A stretch of 13,848 nt of DNA from Reyranella sp. (GCA_030679805.1 JAUXST010000797.1:1-13848); one strand, 5' to 3'; numbered from the stretch's first letter, positions 1 through 9,877 are shown. Notes: generated by a model from the sequence alone, not told the origin. Program-made: numbers and translations.

Positions 1-2
1 CC

Positions 3-182
3 GGTTGGGCACTCGCCATGACCCTCGAGAATGCCGCGCTGGTACGCGCCGTCGGCCAGATCGAGCTGGTCTTCACCTTCATCTCCTCGCGTCTCATCCT
101 CAAGGAGCGGCCGTCCCTCGGCGAATGGATCGGCAGCATCCTCGTGGTTGGCGGTGTCGTTCTCATCCTGGCAACGCGGTGA
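3..182 (+). CDS. EamA/DMT-family transporter, C-terminal fragment (5' end outside window)
   Basis: This reading frame is open from the first bases of the window to a TGA at 180-182, giving the last 59 residues of a protein. It holds a hydrophobic helix (AALVRAVGQIELVFTFISSR), a short basic loop (LKERPSLGEW) and a final helix (IGSILVVGGVVLILATR). This alternation and the ERPS-EW-G...GGVV pattern fit the last two membrane helices of EamA/drug-metabolite transporter permeases, which normally have ten helices and sit in the inner membrane. The substrate cannot be told from this fragment. The stop lies 4 nt before the ATG of the CoA-transferase gene, so it is probably the upstream member of the same operon. 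The family call is fairly sure; the function is not. Confidence 0.7.
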   Translation, partial: GWALAMTLENAALVRAVGQIELVFTFISSRLILKERPSLGEWIGSILVVGGVVLILATR

Positions 183-186
183 TCCC

Positions 187-1347
187 ATGACTGAACAGCC
201 AAGGCCGCTCCACGGCCTGCGTGTCCTCGATTTCTCGACGACCATCGCGGGGCCGCACTGTACCCGCCTGCTGGCCGACATGGGCGCCGACGTCATCAAG
301 ATCGAATCTCCCGAGGGCGATCTGATGCGCTCGCGCCCCGTGCAGCGCAACGGCGCCGGCACGATGTTCGGCCAGCTCAATGCCGGCAAGAAGTCGATCG
401 TGCTCGATCTCAAGCGGCCGGAAGCGATCGCCGCCGTGAAGAAGCTGGTCGCCAAGGTCGATATCGTGCTTGAGAACTACCGGCCGGGCGTGATGAAGCG
501 CCTGGGCCTGGATTACCCCGAGCTGGCGAAGATCAATCCCAGGATCATCTACGGCGCCATCTCCGGCTATGGCCAGACGGGCCCCGCCGCCGGTCGACCG
601 GCCTATGCGCCGGTCATCCACGCCTCGACCGGCTACGACAGGGCCCATCTCTTCTATCAGCAGGGCCGCGAACGGCCGGATAATTGCGGCATCTTCGTTG
701 CCGACTACGCCAGCGGCGCCTACGCCATGGGCGCGATCATGGCCGCGGTTCATCAGCGTCACGTCACCGGCAAGGGCCAGATGGTCGACGTGTCGATGTT
801 CGAGACCCTGGTCGGCATGCTGCTGGGCGAAGTGAACCGCGCGCAGTTCGATTTCGAGATGCCGTCGCGGCCGATGTACGGGCCGGTCGAGGCCAAGGAC
901 GGCTATGTCATGCTGGCGACGGCCAGCGAGCGCACCTTCCAGGACATGGCGACGGCTGCCGGACGGCGCGACTGGTTGACCGATCCGCGCTTCGAGAAAT
1001 ATGGCGACCGGCGCATGAACTGGGACAAGTTCGTCGACGAGTTCGAGCAGTGGTCCAAGACGCTCACGGTCGAGGAATGCGTCGCCGCGCTCGAGAAGCA
1101 TGGCGTACCCTGTTCGCCCTATCTCACCGTCACCGAAGCGCTGCAGGATCCACAGGTCGCCCATCGCGGCTCGCTCTGCACCATCGAGGACAGCGCCGGG
1201 AGCTACAAGTCGCCGGCGCCACCCTTCCGCTTCTCGGGCTCGGCCCTGCAAAGCGGGCCGAAGGTGGCGGCGCTTGGCGAGAACACCAGGAGCGTGCTCG
1301 CCGAGGCGGGCCTCAGCGAGGCCGACATTGAGGCGCTGGTCAAATGA
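187..1347 (+). CDS. Class III (CaiB/BaiF) CoA-transferase, 386 aa
   Basis: This is a family III CoA-transferase, a cytosolic enzyme that moves CoA from one acyl-CoA to a free carboxylic acid. The N-terminus (LHGLRVLDFSTTIAGPHCTRLLADMGADVIKIE, broken here by the fold's Rossmann half) has the classic G-P/ADMGADVIK-E pattern at about residues 19-40, followed by LDLKRPE at 73-79 and GYGQTGP at 127-133. Asp173 in VADYASG sits where family members carry the aspartate that forms the acyl-enzyme anhydride. GKGQMVDVSMFE (195-206) is also typical. Length is normal for the family. I chose ATG187 because the upstream in-frame extension overlaps the transporter and is shadow sequence. The stop overlaps the next start as ATGA. 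Acyl substrate unknown; the neighbours suggest catabolism or modification of an unusual acid. Confidence 0.9.
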   Translation: MTEQPRPLHGLRVLDFSTTIAGPHCTRLLADMGADVIKIESPEGDLMRSRPVQRNGAGTMFGQLNAGKKSIVLDLKRPEAIAAVKKLVAKVDIVLENYRPGVMKRLGLDYPELAKINPRIIYGAISGYGQTGPAAGRPAYAPVIHASTGYDRAHLFYQQGRERPDNCGIFVADYASGAYAMGAIMAAVHQRHVTGKGQMVDVSMFETLVGMLLGEVNRAQFDFEMPSRPMYGPVEAKDGYVMLATASERTFQDMATAAGRRDWLTDPRFEKYGDRRMNWDKFVDEFEQWSKTLTVEECVAALEKHGVPCSPYLTVTEALQDPQVAHRGSLCTIEDSAGSYKSPAPPFRFSGSALQSGPKVAALGENTRSVLAEAGLSEADIEALVK

Positions 1348-2891
1348 TCGAGGACCGCACGCCCATCCTGGTCGGCTGCGGGCAGATCGCCGACACGACT
1401 GGGGCGCCGTCGAGTGAGCGTTCGCGAGTCGCCTTTTGCGCCGAAGCCGCGGCCCTCGCCCTCGACGATACGGGCGCGGCTATCGGCGGTCATGGCCTCG
1501 GTCACATGATCGACGCCATCGCCGTGATGGAATTCTTCAGCGACATCAGCCCGCGCTTCGCCTCACCGTTCGGCCGATCGAGCAATCCGCCAAAAAGCGT
1601 CGCCGACCGGCTTCATGCCCATCCACGGCAGCTACTCTACAGCCATTCCGGCGGCAACATGCCCCAGTACCTGGTCAACCGGTTTGCCGAGGAGATCGCG
1701 AACGGGGAAACCGATCTGGCACTGATCTGTGGCGCGGAGCTTCTGCGCAGCACGCAGATCGCGCGCAAGGCCGGACAGAAGATCGACTGGAACGAGGATC
1801 CAGGCGGCGGCGATCCCGCTCGCATCGGCGATCCGCGTTTCGGCTTCAGCGAGGAAGAAGCCCGCCACGAGCTGCGGGCCGCCATCCATTTCTATCCGCT
1901 GCTGGAGAACGCCATCCGCGGCGGCCTCGGGCGCGACGTCGATAGTCACATGAAGGCGATGGGCCGGCTGTTCGAGCGCCTCGCCGCCGTCGCGAAGGCG
2001 AACCCGCTGGCGACACGCCGCGAGGGCTACAGCGCAGAGCGGCTTTCCACCATCTCCGACGACAACCGCTGGATCTGCTTCCCCTACCCGCGCCTGATGA
2101 ACGCCAACGCGATCATCGACCAGGCAGCGGCGGTACTCGTCACCTCGGTAGGCAAGGCACAGGAATGGGGCATTCCGCACGACCGCTGGGTGTTCCTGCA
2201 CGGCTGCGCCGACGGGACGGACACCTGGGTGGTCTCCGAGCGCGAGAAGCTCGACGCCTCGCCGGCGATCCATGGCTGCGCGCGTATCGCGCTCGACATG
2301 GCCAACAAGAAGGTCGCCGACGTCGATGCCTTCGATCTCTACAGTTGCTTTCCGTCCGCGGTCGAAGTGGCGATGCAGGAGATCGGCATCGCCGAGGACG
2401 ATCCGCGGCCGATCAGCATCACCGGAGGCCTGCCGTTCTTCGGCGGCCCCGGCAACAACTACGTCACCCATTCGATTGCCGAGATGATGAACGTGGTGCG
2501 TCGCAAGCCCGGCTCCTTCGGCATGGTGACGGCCAACGGCAACTATCTCACCAAGCATTCGGCCGGCCTCTATTCGACCCAGCCCACCAAGGGCCCGTGG
2601 CAGCGCGAGGATCCGAAGAAGTTCCAGGCCGAACTCGATGCCCAGCCGAGGCGGAGGGTCGAGACCAAGCCGTCCGGCACTGGAACCGTCGAGACCTACT
2701 GCGTCACCTACGGCAAGGAAGCCCCGGAACGCGGCTACATTCTCGGCCGGCTCGACGTCTCGGGCGACCGTTTCGTCGCCATGGCACCCCAGGAGCCGGC
2801 GATCCTGGCCGACATGCTGACGCGCGAGCAGCTTGGGCGTAAGGTGTCGGTCTCCGATGAGGGCGGCCGCAACGTCTTCCGCCCGGTCTAG
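1344..2891 (+). CDS. Thiolase-like protein with C-terminal extra domain (TLP1-like), catalytic cysteines absent
   Basis: A 515-residue protein with a thiolase fold, of the kind often annotated acetyl-CoA acetyltransferase. Visible landmarks are PILVGCGQ near the start, DLALICGAE (124-132), VDAFDLYSCFPSAVE (327-341, the position of the thiolase VD-FEINEAF segment), GGLPFFGGPGNNY (361-373) and TANGNYLTKHS (396-406). About 110 residues follow, including VETYCVTYGKEAPERGY (449-465), resembling the additional C-terminal domain described for mycobacterial thiolase-like protein type 1. Catalytic positions look replaced: the CASG nucleophile region reads SHSG (100-103), the GHP histidine is Gly368, and the second cysteine region reads TANG. 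True thiolysis is therefore doubtful; an acyl-CoA-binding or altered Claisen role is inferred. The start is coupled by ATGA to the CoA-transferase stop, with GAGG 10 nt upstream. Confidence 0.82.
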   Translation: MIEDRTPILVGCGQIADTTGAPSSERSRVAFCAEAAALALDDTGAAIGGHGLGHMIDAIAVMEFFSDISPRFASPFGRSSNPPKSVADRLHAHPRQLLYSHSGGNMPQYLVNRFAEEIANGETDLALICGAELLRSTQIARKAGQKIDWNEDPGGGDPARIGDPRFGFSEEEARHELRAAIHFYPLLENAIRGGLGRDVDSHMKAMGRLFERLAAVAKANPLATRREGYSAERLSTISDDNRWICFPYPRLMNANAIIDQAAAVLVTSVGKAQEWGIPHDRWVFLHGCADGTDTWVVSEREKLDASPAIHGCARIALDMANKKVADVDAFDLYSCFPSAVEVAMQEIGIAEDDPRPISITGGLPFFGGPGNNYVTHSIAEMMNVVRRKPGSFGMVTANGNYLTKHSAGLYSTQPTKGPWQREDPKKFQAELDAQPRRRVETKPSGTGTVETYCVTYGKEAPERGYILGRLDVSGDRFVAMAPQEPAILADMLTREQLGRKVSVSDEGGRNVFRPV

Positions 2892-2902
2892 GCGAGGAAC
2901 CG

Positions 2903-3736
2903 ATGTCCAATATCCTCAGCGCGGCCCAGATGGCCGAATTCAACGAAAAGGGATTCACCTACGCCCGCGCCCTGTTTGCACCCGACGAGGTGAAGCTGCT
3001 CACGCGGGCGATGGAAGAAGATCCCGCCGTGCGTGACAGCATCCTCGACCGCCGCGACGGCGAGGGCCGATCGACGCGCATCGCGCTCTGGAACCGCGCC
3101 GGCGACAGCGTCTATGGACTCGCCGCCCGCACGCACCGGATGGTCGACACGTCGGCCGCCTTGCTGGGCGGGCCGGTCTATCACTATCAATCGAAGCTCA
3201 CGGCCAAGGAGCCGGAAGTCGGCGGCGCCTGGGAATGGCACCAGGATTACGGCTACTGGTATTACAACGGCTGCCTGCGGCCGGACCTGTTGTCGGTGAT
3301 GATCGCCCTCGACAAGACCGACCGGAACAACGGCTGCCTGCAGATCGCCACCGGCTCGCATCGCCTGGGCCGCATCGATCACACGCCGCTGTCGCCGACC
3401 CAGAACGAGGTCGACCCCAAGCGGATGCCGCATATCCTCGAGAAGTGCCCGATCGAGTATTGCGAACTGGAGGCCGGCGACGCGCTGATCTTCCACTGCA
3501 ACGCCATCCACCGCTCCGACGCCAACCGCTCGGCCAACCGGCGCTGGACCCTGCTGATCTGCTACAACCGCGTCGACAACGACACCTTCACCAAGGTCGA
3601 CGACCGTTACTACGTGCCGCTCGAGCCAGTCGACGACGACGCCGTCCGCCAAGCCGGCCTGCGCTTTGCCCGCGGCGACGGCCAGGAACACTTCGCCAGC
3701 AAGCCTTACGTGCCGGACCTGCGCAAGGCGTCGTAG
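2903..3736 (+). CDS. Phytanoyl-CoA dioxygenase (PhyH)-family Fe(II)/2-oxoglutarate oxygenase, 277 aa
   Basis: This is a non-haem iron, 2-oxoglutarate-dependent dioxygenase of the PhyH family, predicted to hydroxylate an aliphatic carbon. The iron-binding facial triad is visible: His113 and Asp115 in WEWHQDYGYW, and His203 in FHCNAIHRSDANRS (197-210). Its F-C-x3-H-x-S-x2-N-x-S spacing matches PhyH and ectoine hydroxylase relatives. YQSKLTAKEPEVGGAW (95-110) and NNGCLQIATGSHRLG (142-156) are further family blocks. A GAGGA ribosome-binding site lies 4 nt before ATG2903, and the gap to the upstream stop is 11 nt. Placed after a CoA-transferase and a thiolase-like gene, it might act on a CoA ester (alpha-hydroxylation), but free-acid substrates are also common in the family. 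No truncation or frameshift is seen. Confidence 0.88.
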   Translation: MSNILSAAQMAEFNEKGFTYARALFAPDEVKLLTRAMEEDPAVRDSILDRRDGEGRSTRIALWNRAGDSVYGLAARTHRMVDTSAALLGGPVYHYQSKLTAKEPEVGGAWEWHQDYGYWYYNGCLRPDLLSVMIALDKTDRNNGCLQIATGSHRLGRIDHTPLSPTQNEVDPKRMPHILEKCPIEYCELEAGDALIFHCNAIHRSDANRSANRRWTLLICYNRVDNDTFTKVDDRYYVPLEPVDDDAVRQAGLRFARGDGQEHFASKPYVPDLRKAS

Positions 3737-3750
3737 GCCGGTTTCAGGCG

Positions 3751-4224
3751 ATGGAAATCAGGAAGTCGATCGCTTCGGACCTCGAGGCGGTCGTCGTCCT
3801 CGTCGAACGCAACCGTCGCCAACATCAGAAGTATCAGCCGACATTCTGGCGCAAGGCCGCCAACTCAGCCGAAACGACGCGAATCTTCTTCACCAAGCTC
3901 CTTGCAGAGCAGGAGACGTTTTTCCTGGTCGCGATCGAGGGCAGTCAGCTGCAGGGCTATCTGATCGCCCGAAAGTTCCCCACCCCTCCTGTGTTCGCGC
4001 CGGGCGGCGACACCTACCTGGTCGACGACTTCTGCGTCCTTGAACCGCATCACTGGTTGACGGTCGGCGAGGCCCTGCTCTCCCACGCATCTACGCTGAT
4101 CCACGAGCATGGCGCGGCCCAGATCGTGGTGGTCGGTGCCGATCGCGATCTCGCCAAGACGGAGATGCTTCGCCGATCCGACCTCATCATCGCGTCGAAC
4201 TGGTGGACGAAGCCCTTGAAGTAA
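3751..4224 (+). CDS. GNAT-like N-acetyltransferase, 157 aa
   Basis: A small protein with the look of a GCN5-related acetyltransferase, which moves an acetyl group from acetyl-CoA to an amine. It opens with EIRKSIASDLEAVVVLVE, has FFLVAIEGSQLQGYLIARK (57-75; beta strand plus hairpin), then TYLVDDFCVLEPHHWLTVGEALL split over 88-110 (the V-D-F-V strand and the helix that follows the acetyl-CoA pyrophosphate loop), and GAAQIVVVGA (121-130). The usual Q/R-x-x-G-x-G/A loop is degenerate here (HHWLTVG), so CoA binding should be treated as likely rather than shown. I set the start at ATG3751, 14 nt after the dioxygenase stop; the longer in-frame extension runs through the dioxygenase and is shadow. 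It ends 3 nt from the convergent valS stop. Substrate unknown. Confidence 0.7.
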   Translation: MEIRKSIASDLEAVVVLVERNRRQHQKYQPTFWRKAANSAETTRIFFTKLLAEQETFFLVAIEGSQLQGYLIARKFPTPPVFAPGGDTYLVDDFCVLEPHHWLTVGEALLSHASTLIHEHGAAQIVVVGADRDLAKTEMLRRSDLIIASNWWTKPLK

Positions 4225-4227
4225 GCG

Positions 4228-6909
<2,682 letters not shown>

Positions 6910-6920
6910 CTTTGCCTTAT

Positions 6921-6951
6921 AAACGAAAAACGCCCCCTCAACGAAAACGCC
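6921..6951. repeat. Short direct repeat in popZ-valS spacer
   Basis: ACGAAAAACGCC (6923-6934) and ACGAAAACGCC (6941-6951) are near-identical copies in the same orientation. The second copy contributes the left arm and T-rich flank (minus strand) of the terminator stem, so the first may be a partial duplication of the terminator tail. No function is known. Confidence 0.45.
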
Positions 6952-6972
6952 ACGGGCGTCGCCGTGGCGTTT
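6945..6972 (-). terminator. Intrinsic terminator after popZ
   Basis: AAACGCCACGG (6945-6955) and CCGTGGCGTTT (6962-6972) form a perfect 11-bp stem with a 6-nt loop. Read on the minus strand the stem is followed by TCGTT after its own TTT, giving a T-rich tail for transcripts leaving popZ. On the plus strand the run is interrupted by GGC. It separates the pcm-like/tolC/popZ unit from valS. Confidence 0.75.
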
Positions 6973-6986
6973 GGCTGGGGTGGGTG

Positions 6987-7002
6987 CCCCTGGATTCAGG
7001 GG
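6987..7002 (-). other. Small hairpin directly after the popZ stop codon
   Basis: CCCCTG (6987-6992) and CAGGGG (6997-7002) flank a 4-nt loop, 3 nt beyond the popZ stop codon. There is no T-run, so it is not a terminator alone. It lies just before the 6945-6972 terminator and may block 3' exonucleases; that role is inferred. Confidence 0.5.
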
Positions 7003-7005
7003 TGG

Positions 7006-7578
7006 TTAACGGCGTGTCAGCCGGACGATCTCGCGTTCGACGAACCGTTCGACCATCGGTGGCAGGTTGCAATCCAGCCACTCCTTCAGCATGGGCCGCA
7101 GCATTTCCTTGACCAGGTCCTCAATGGTCTTGCCGTTGCCGTCGATGCTCGGCCCGGGTTCGTGGGCCGCAGGCTGCGGCACGCTTTCCTGGACGGCCTG
7201 GTTGAGACGGGCAAACGCCGAGCTGGCGGCGCCGACGACGCCCGAGCCGACGAGTGCATCGCCCGGCGGCGGCTCGACGGAAGGCTGCGGCATCTCCGCT
7301 GCCCGGGCCGGATCGATCCGCGGCAGCGGAATCGGCTTCGTGTCCGCCGGGCCGGATCTGGGTTCCTCGATGAGGTCGGTCAGCAACAGGACGTCGTCGC
7401 GGCCGGCCACGGCCGGCTGCGGCTCGGATGAGGAAACGACGGTCGGGCGGGCGGACTGGTTCGAGGCTTGCTGGCGACCGACCTGGGCGCGCGCCTCGTC
7501 GTCGGAAATGATCTTGCGAATGGACGCCAGTATGTCGTCCATCGAAGGGTCGTTGTTTGCGCTGCGCGCTTCGCTCAT
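7006..7578 (-). CDS. popZ: PopZ-type polar organizing protein (DUF2497), 190 aa
   Basis: Polar organizing protein PopZ forms a matrix at the cell pole in Caulobacter and relatives, tethering chromosome centromeres through ParB and recruiting cell-cycle regulators. Three family segments are present in order: an N-terminal helix PSMDDILASIRKIISDDE (11-28), a short DDVLLLTD (61-68), and the C-terminal oligomerisation region TIEDLVKEMLRPMLKEWL plus DCNLPPMVE (151-177). Between them is a Pro/Ala-rich, probably disordered linker, somewhat less acidic than Caulobacter PopZ. The length is close to Caulobacter's 177 residues. The ATG overlaps the tolC stop as ATGA, so translation is probably coupled to the outer-membrane channel gene. 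Confidence in the family is high; polar localisation is inferred from the family. Confidence 0.92.
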   Translation of the reverse strand: MSEARSANNDPSMDDILASIRKIISDDEARAQVGRQQASNQSARPTVVSSSEPQPAVAGRDDVLLLTDLIEEPRSGPADTKPIPLPRIDPARAAEMPQPSVEPPPGDALVGSGVVGAASSAFARLNQAVQESVPQPAAHEPGPSIDGNGKTIEDLVKEMLRPMLKEWLDCNLPPMVERFVEREIVRLTRR

Positions 7579-9023
7579 TTGCCGCTGGTTCCTGAAGAGG
7601 CCCCACCGCCACCCGTGATACCGCCGTTGACGCCGCCGCCCGAATCGCTGTTGCCCCAGCCGATCCAGCGCGAGCCGACATCATTATAATACCTCTCTTC
7701 GTCGTAATACTCGACCGGCAAAGCGAGAGTCCGCGCCGTCAACCGCCCGATATTGTTCAGAACACCGTAGTAGAAAACCTGAACATCGTGCCGCGCCCGG
7801 ATCAGATTGACCTGGGCGTTGAGCAGCTCCTGCTCCGCGTTCAAGACGTCGAGGGTAGTGCGCGACCCGACCAGGGCCTCCTGCCGGACGCCGTTCAAGG
7901 CCACCTCGTTGGCCCGCACCTGGGCTTCGAATGAAGTCACCTGCGAACGTGAGGAATCGAGCTGTCGCCAGGAGGTGATGGCGTTTTGCGCCGCCTGGCG
8001 GCGGGCACTGTCGAGCGCGCTACGCCTCTGCCCCACGAGTTCCTTCGCCTGCCTGATCTTCGACCACTCGCCGCCACCCTGATAGATCGGGATCGTGGCC
8101 TGCACGCCCAGAATATAGTTGTAGTATCTGTCTCCGGGGACCTGCACGTCGAATTGCTGCTGGATCGTGCCCACGAGATTGACTTGGGGCAGCAGGGCGC
8201 CAACCGCGCTGTTGACCCCGTACGAGGCCGCCGTGATCAGGTACTGCGCGTTGATCGGGTTGGGTCCGGCGTCCATGGCCAAGGCCACGGTCTCCTCTTC
8301 GGAGTTTGGCAATCCTCCGACAAGGGGAATTTCGCCCAGCTTGGTTGGCCTCACGCCGATCGTGCGCTTGAACGCGGCCTCGGAGATCCGGACGTTGGTC
8401 TCGGACTGGACGAGTTCGGCCCTGGCAAATTCCAGCCGGGCTTCGGCCTGCGACACATCGGTAATCGTCAGTTCGCCAACGCGAAATCGCTCGCGCGTCG
8501 CGTCGAGTTGCTGCGTGAGAACATTGACGTTGTTTCGCCTGGCATCCGTGGTGGCAATGTCCCTGATTAGGTCTGCATACGAGGTCACTGCCGCCAGAAG
8601 CACAGTCTGTTCGGTATTTGCGAGCGCCGCCCGTTGGGCCTGGATGTTGGCCTGTGCCGCCTTCGTGTTGGCAACGGTCGTGCCGCCAAGAAAGAGCGGC
8701 TGGGTCAACTGAAGCGTGGTGGACTTGCCGTTCAGCGTGGCGAAGCTGTTCGGGCTGATCTGGGGATAGTTGGCGTCGATGTTCTTGTTGAAATTAAGCG
8801 ACAGCGACACTTTCGGCCGCCAGTTCGCGACCGCCTGGGCAAGCGATTCGTCGGTCTGCCGCAACAGTGCCCGGCCGGCCAGGAGATCGGGATTGGAGTT
8901 GTAGGTCGTCGACAGCGCCTCGACCAGGCTCTGCGACCGGGCGCTCGGCGCCGCGCCCAAGCCAACTGCCAGCGCAATTCCTGCCGCAGTGAAGGCGTGG
9001 CTCAGACCGGGCCGTATACGCAT
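7575..9023 (-). CDS. tolC: TolC-family outer-membrane channel protein
   Basis: An outer-membrane efflux/type I secretion channel of the TolC family. With ATG9023 it is 482 residues: an n-region MRIRPG, a hydrophobic core around 11-26, and a likely signal cleavage near SARSQS (27-32). Two repeated OEP domains are visible, with paired signatures RFRVGELTITDVSQAEARL (179-197) and EALVGSRTTLDVLNAEQEL (382-400), plus beta-barrel strands such as STTLQLTQPLFLGG (101-114) and ATIPIYQGG (309-317). The C-terminus is an odd Gly/Ser-rich tail (about 457-482). I prefer ATG9023 because AAGAG lies 7 nt upstream; ATG9038 (five residues longer) is also possible. The TTG start at 9092 is not supported. It partners with inner-membrane pumps encoded elsewhere. 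Confidence 0.93.
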   Translation of the reverse strand: MRIRPGLSHAFTAAGIALAVGLGAAPSARSQSLVEALSTTYNSNPDLLAGRALLRQTDESLAQAVANWRPKVSLSLNFNKNIDANYPQISPNSFATLNGKSTTLQLTQPLFLGGTTVANTKAAQANIQAQRAALANTEQTVLLAAVTSYADLIRDIATTDARRNNVNVLTQQLDATRERFRVGELTITDVSQAEARLEFARAELVQSETNVRISEAAFKRTIGVRPTKLGEIPLVGGLPNSEEETVALAMDAGPNPINAQYLITAASYGVNSAVGALLPQVNLVGTIQQQFDVQVPGDRYYNYILGVQATIPIYQGGGEWSKIRQAKELVGQRRSALDSARRQAAQNAITSWRQLDSSRSQVTSFEAQVRANEVALNGVRQEALVGSRTTLDVLNAEQELLNAQVNLIRARHDVQVFYYGVLNNIGRLTARTLALPVEYYDEERYYNDVGSRWIGWGNSDSGGGVNGGITGGGGASSGTSGK

Positions 9024-9052
9024 TGGATTACTCTTCATGTGTGGAGAAGACC

Positions 9053-9080
9053 CTACCACTGGGGGAACAGGCAATGGTAG
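9053..9080 (-). promoter_or_regulatory. Stem-loop in the tolC leader
   Basis: On the minus strand CTACCATTG and CAGTGGTAG flank a 10-nt pyrimidine-rich loop. They pair over 9 bp as RNA, with one G-U wobble. The hairpin ends 29 nt before ATG9023 (14 nt before ATG9038), inside the 93-nt spacer after the pcm-like gene, and has no T-run. It could set relative translation or RNA stability of tolC; that role is inferred. Confidence 0.55.
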
Positions 9081-9116
9081 TCCCCGATCCAATTCAAAAA
9101 CCGGGCCCTTGCCGCA

Positions 9117-9776
9117 TCAAAAGGTGAAGCGCGGCGGCGGGGTGAATCCAGGAAGAAGGGGTGTTCCGGCGTCGAACAGCGGACGGCCCGAGGTGACGCC
9201 GCTGTCCTTCACGAAAATCTGGGCCACCCCCATCGCGCCGGGCGCTCCGGATACGATGGTCGCCAACCGGCCGCCTTCCGCCATCTGATCGAGGATCGCC
9301 TGGGGAAGCTGCCGGACCGCACCCTCGACCAGCACCACGTCGTAAGGCGCCGACCCCGGCCCGCCCTGCTCCAGCGAGCCCGCCACCCATTGTATGCCAC
9401 TGAGCGCGAGCTCCTTGGCGATCTGCGCGGCCGCCGCGGCCAGCCCTGGGTCACTTTCGACGGCCGTCACCGTCTTCACGAGCCGTGCCAAAAGCGCGGC
9501 GCCATAGCCGCGGCCCGCGCCGACGACGAGGGCCCGGTCTCCGGGCTGCGGCTGCAGCGTCTGGATCAACCTCGCCAGGACCATGGGTTCCATGAGGTAG
9601 CGCCCGCCGCCCAGCGGCACGTCGTCGTCGGCATAGGCCACCGAACGCAGGGCTTCAGGAAGGAACCGTTCCCGGGGCAGTTCACCAACGGCGGTCAGGA
9701 GCGCGGCATTGGTCACTTTGTTCGGCCTGAGCTGGCCTTCGACCATGTTGCGGCGCGCGAGAGTGAAATCCGTCAT
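9117..9776 (-). CDS. Protein-L-isoaspartate O-methyltransferase-like (Pcm-like) SAM methyltransferase, 219 aa
   Basis: This protein follows the Pcm (COG2518) layout: a leading helical part with MVEGQLRP (11-18), RERFLPEALRSVAYADDDVPL (35-55), a SAM-binding motif I VVGAGRGYGAALLARL (84-99), the acidic strand end VESD (106-109), YDVVLVEGAV (145-154) and LPQAILDQMAEGGRLATIV (157-175). True Pcm repairs isoaspartate using a Ser-Gln-Pro element after the first helical part. Here that element reads RYLMEP (59-64), so the serine-glutamine pair is missing, and the usual TAA of motif II is VEGA. The repair function is therefore doubtful, although SAM binding looks intact. The start at ATG9776 has GAGGG 6-7 nt upstream and lies below a good promoter. 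Linkage to tolC suggests a cell-envelope role. Confidence 0.85.
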   Translation of the reverse strand: MTDFTLARRNMVEGQLRPNKVTNAALLTAVGELPRERFLPEALRSVAYADDDVPLGGGRYLMEPMVLARLIQTLQPQPGDRALVVGAGRGYGAALLARLVKTVTAVESDPGLAAAAAQIAKELALSGIQWVAGSLEQGGPGSAPYDVVLVEGAVRQLPQAILDQMAEGGRLATIVSGAPGAMGVAQIFVKDSGVTSGRPLFDAGTPLLPGFTPPPRFTF

Positions 9777-9801
9777 TTGGGACCCTCAATATATAGGGGT
9801 G

Positions 9802-9831
9802 CTTATAGGCGGCGGGCGGCAACAGCGTCAA
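9802..9831 (-). promoter_or_regulatory. Sigma70-type promoter for pcm-like/tolC/popZ
   Basis: On the minus strand TTGACG (9831-9826) and TATAAG (9807-9802) are separated by 18 nt, each 5/6 to the housekeeping consensus. The predicted start near 9795 leaves a leader of about 18 nt before ATG9776. It is the only convincing promoter upstream of the minus-strand operon. Confidence 0.7.
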
Positions 9832-9877
9832 AGGGCGCCACGTCGCGGCCCCCTGGTACTTGCTTTGACCGCTCAGC

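Noticed and set aside
163..1251. 362-codon minus-strand frame opposite the CoA-transferase
   Set aside because: Antisense shadow of a clear family protein; Arg/His/Asp-rich composition and no motif.
1632..2558. 308-codon minus-strand frame opposite the thiolase-like gene
   Set aside because: Antisense shadow with the same composition bias and no ribosome-binding site or motif.
2888..3691. 267-codon minus-strand frame opposite the dioxygenase gene
   Set aside because: Antisense shadow; the plus-strand frame carries the complete iron-binding triad.
6910..7005. T-box or other riboswitch before valS
   Set aside because: The 96-nt spacer is too short and holds only two hairpins and a short repeat. 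No T-box sequence is seen, and T-boxes are not expected in Alphaproteobacteria.
9024..9092. Longer tolC from TTG9092
   Set aside because: It would place a 23-residue non-hydrophobic leader before a normal signal peptide and would translate through the leader hairpin.
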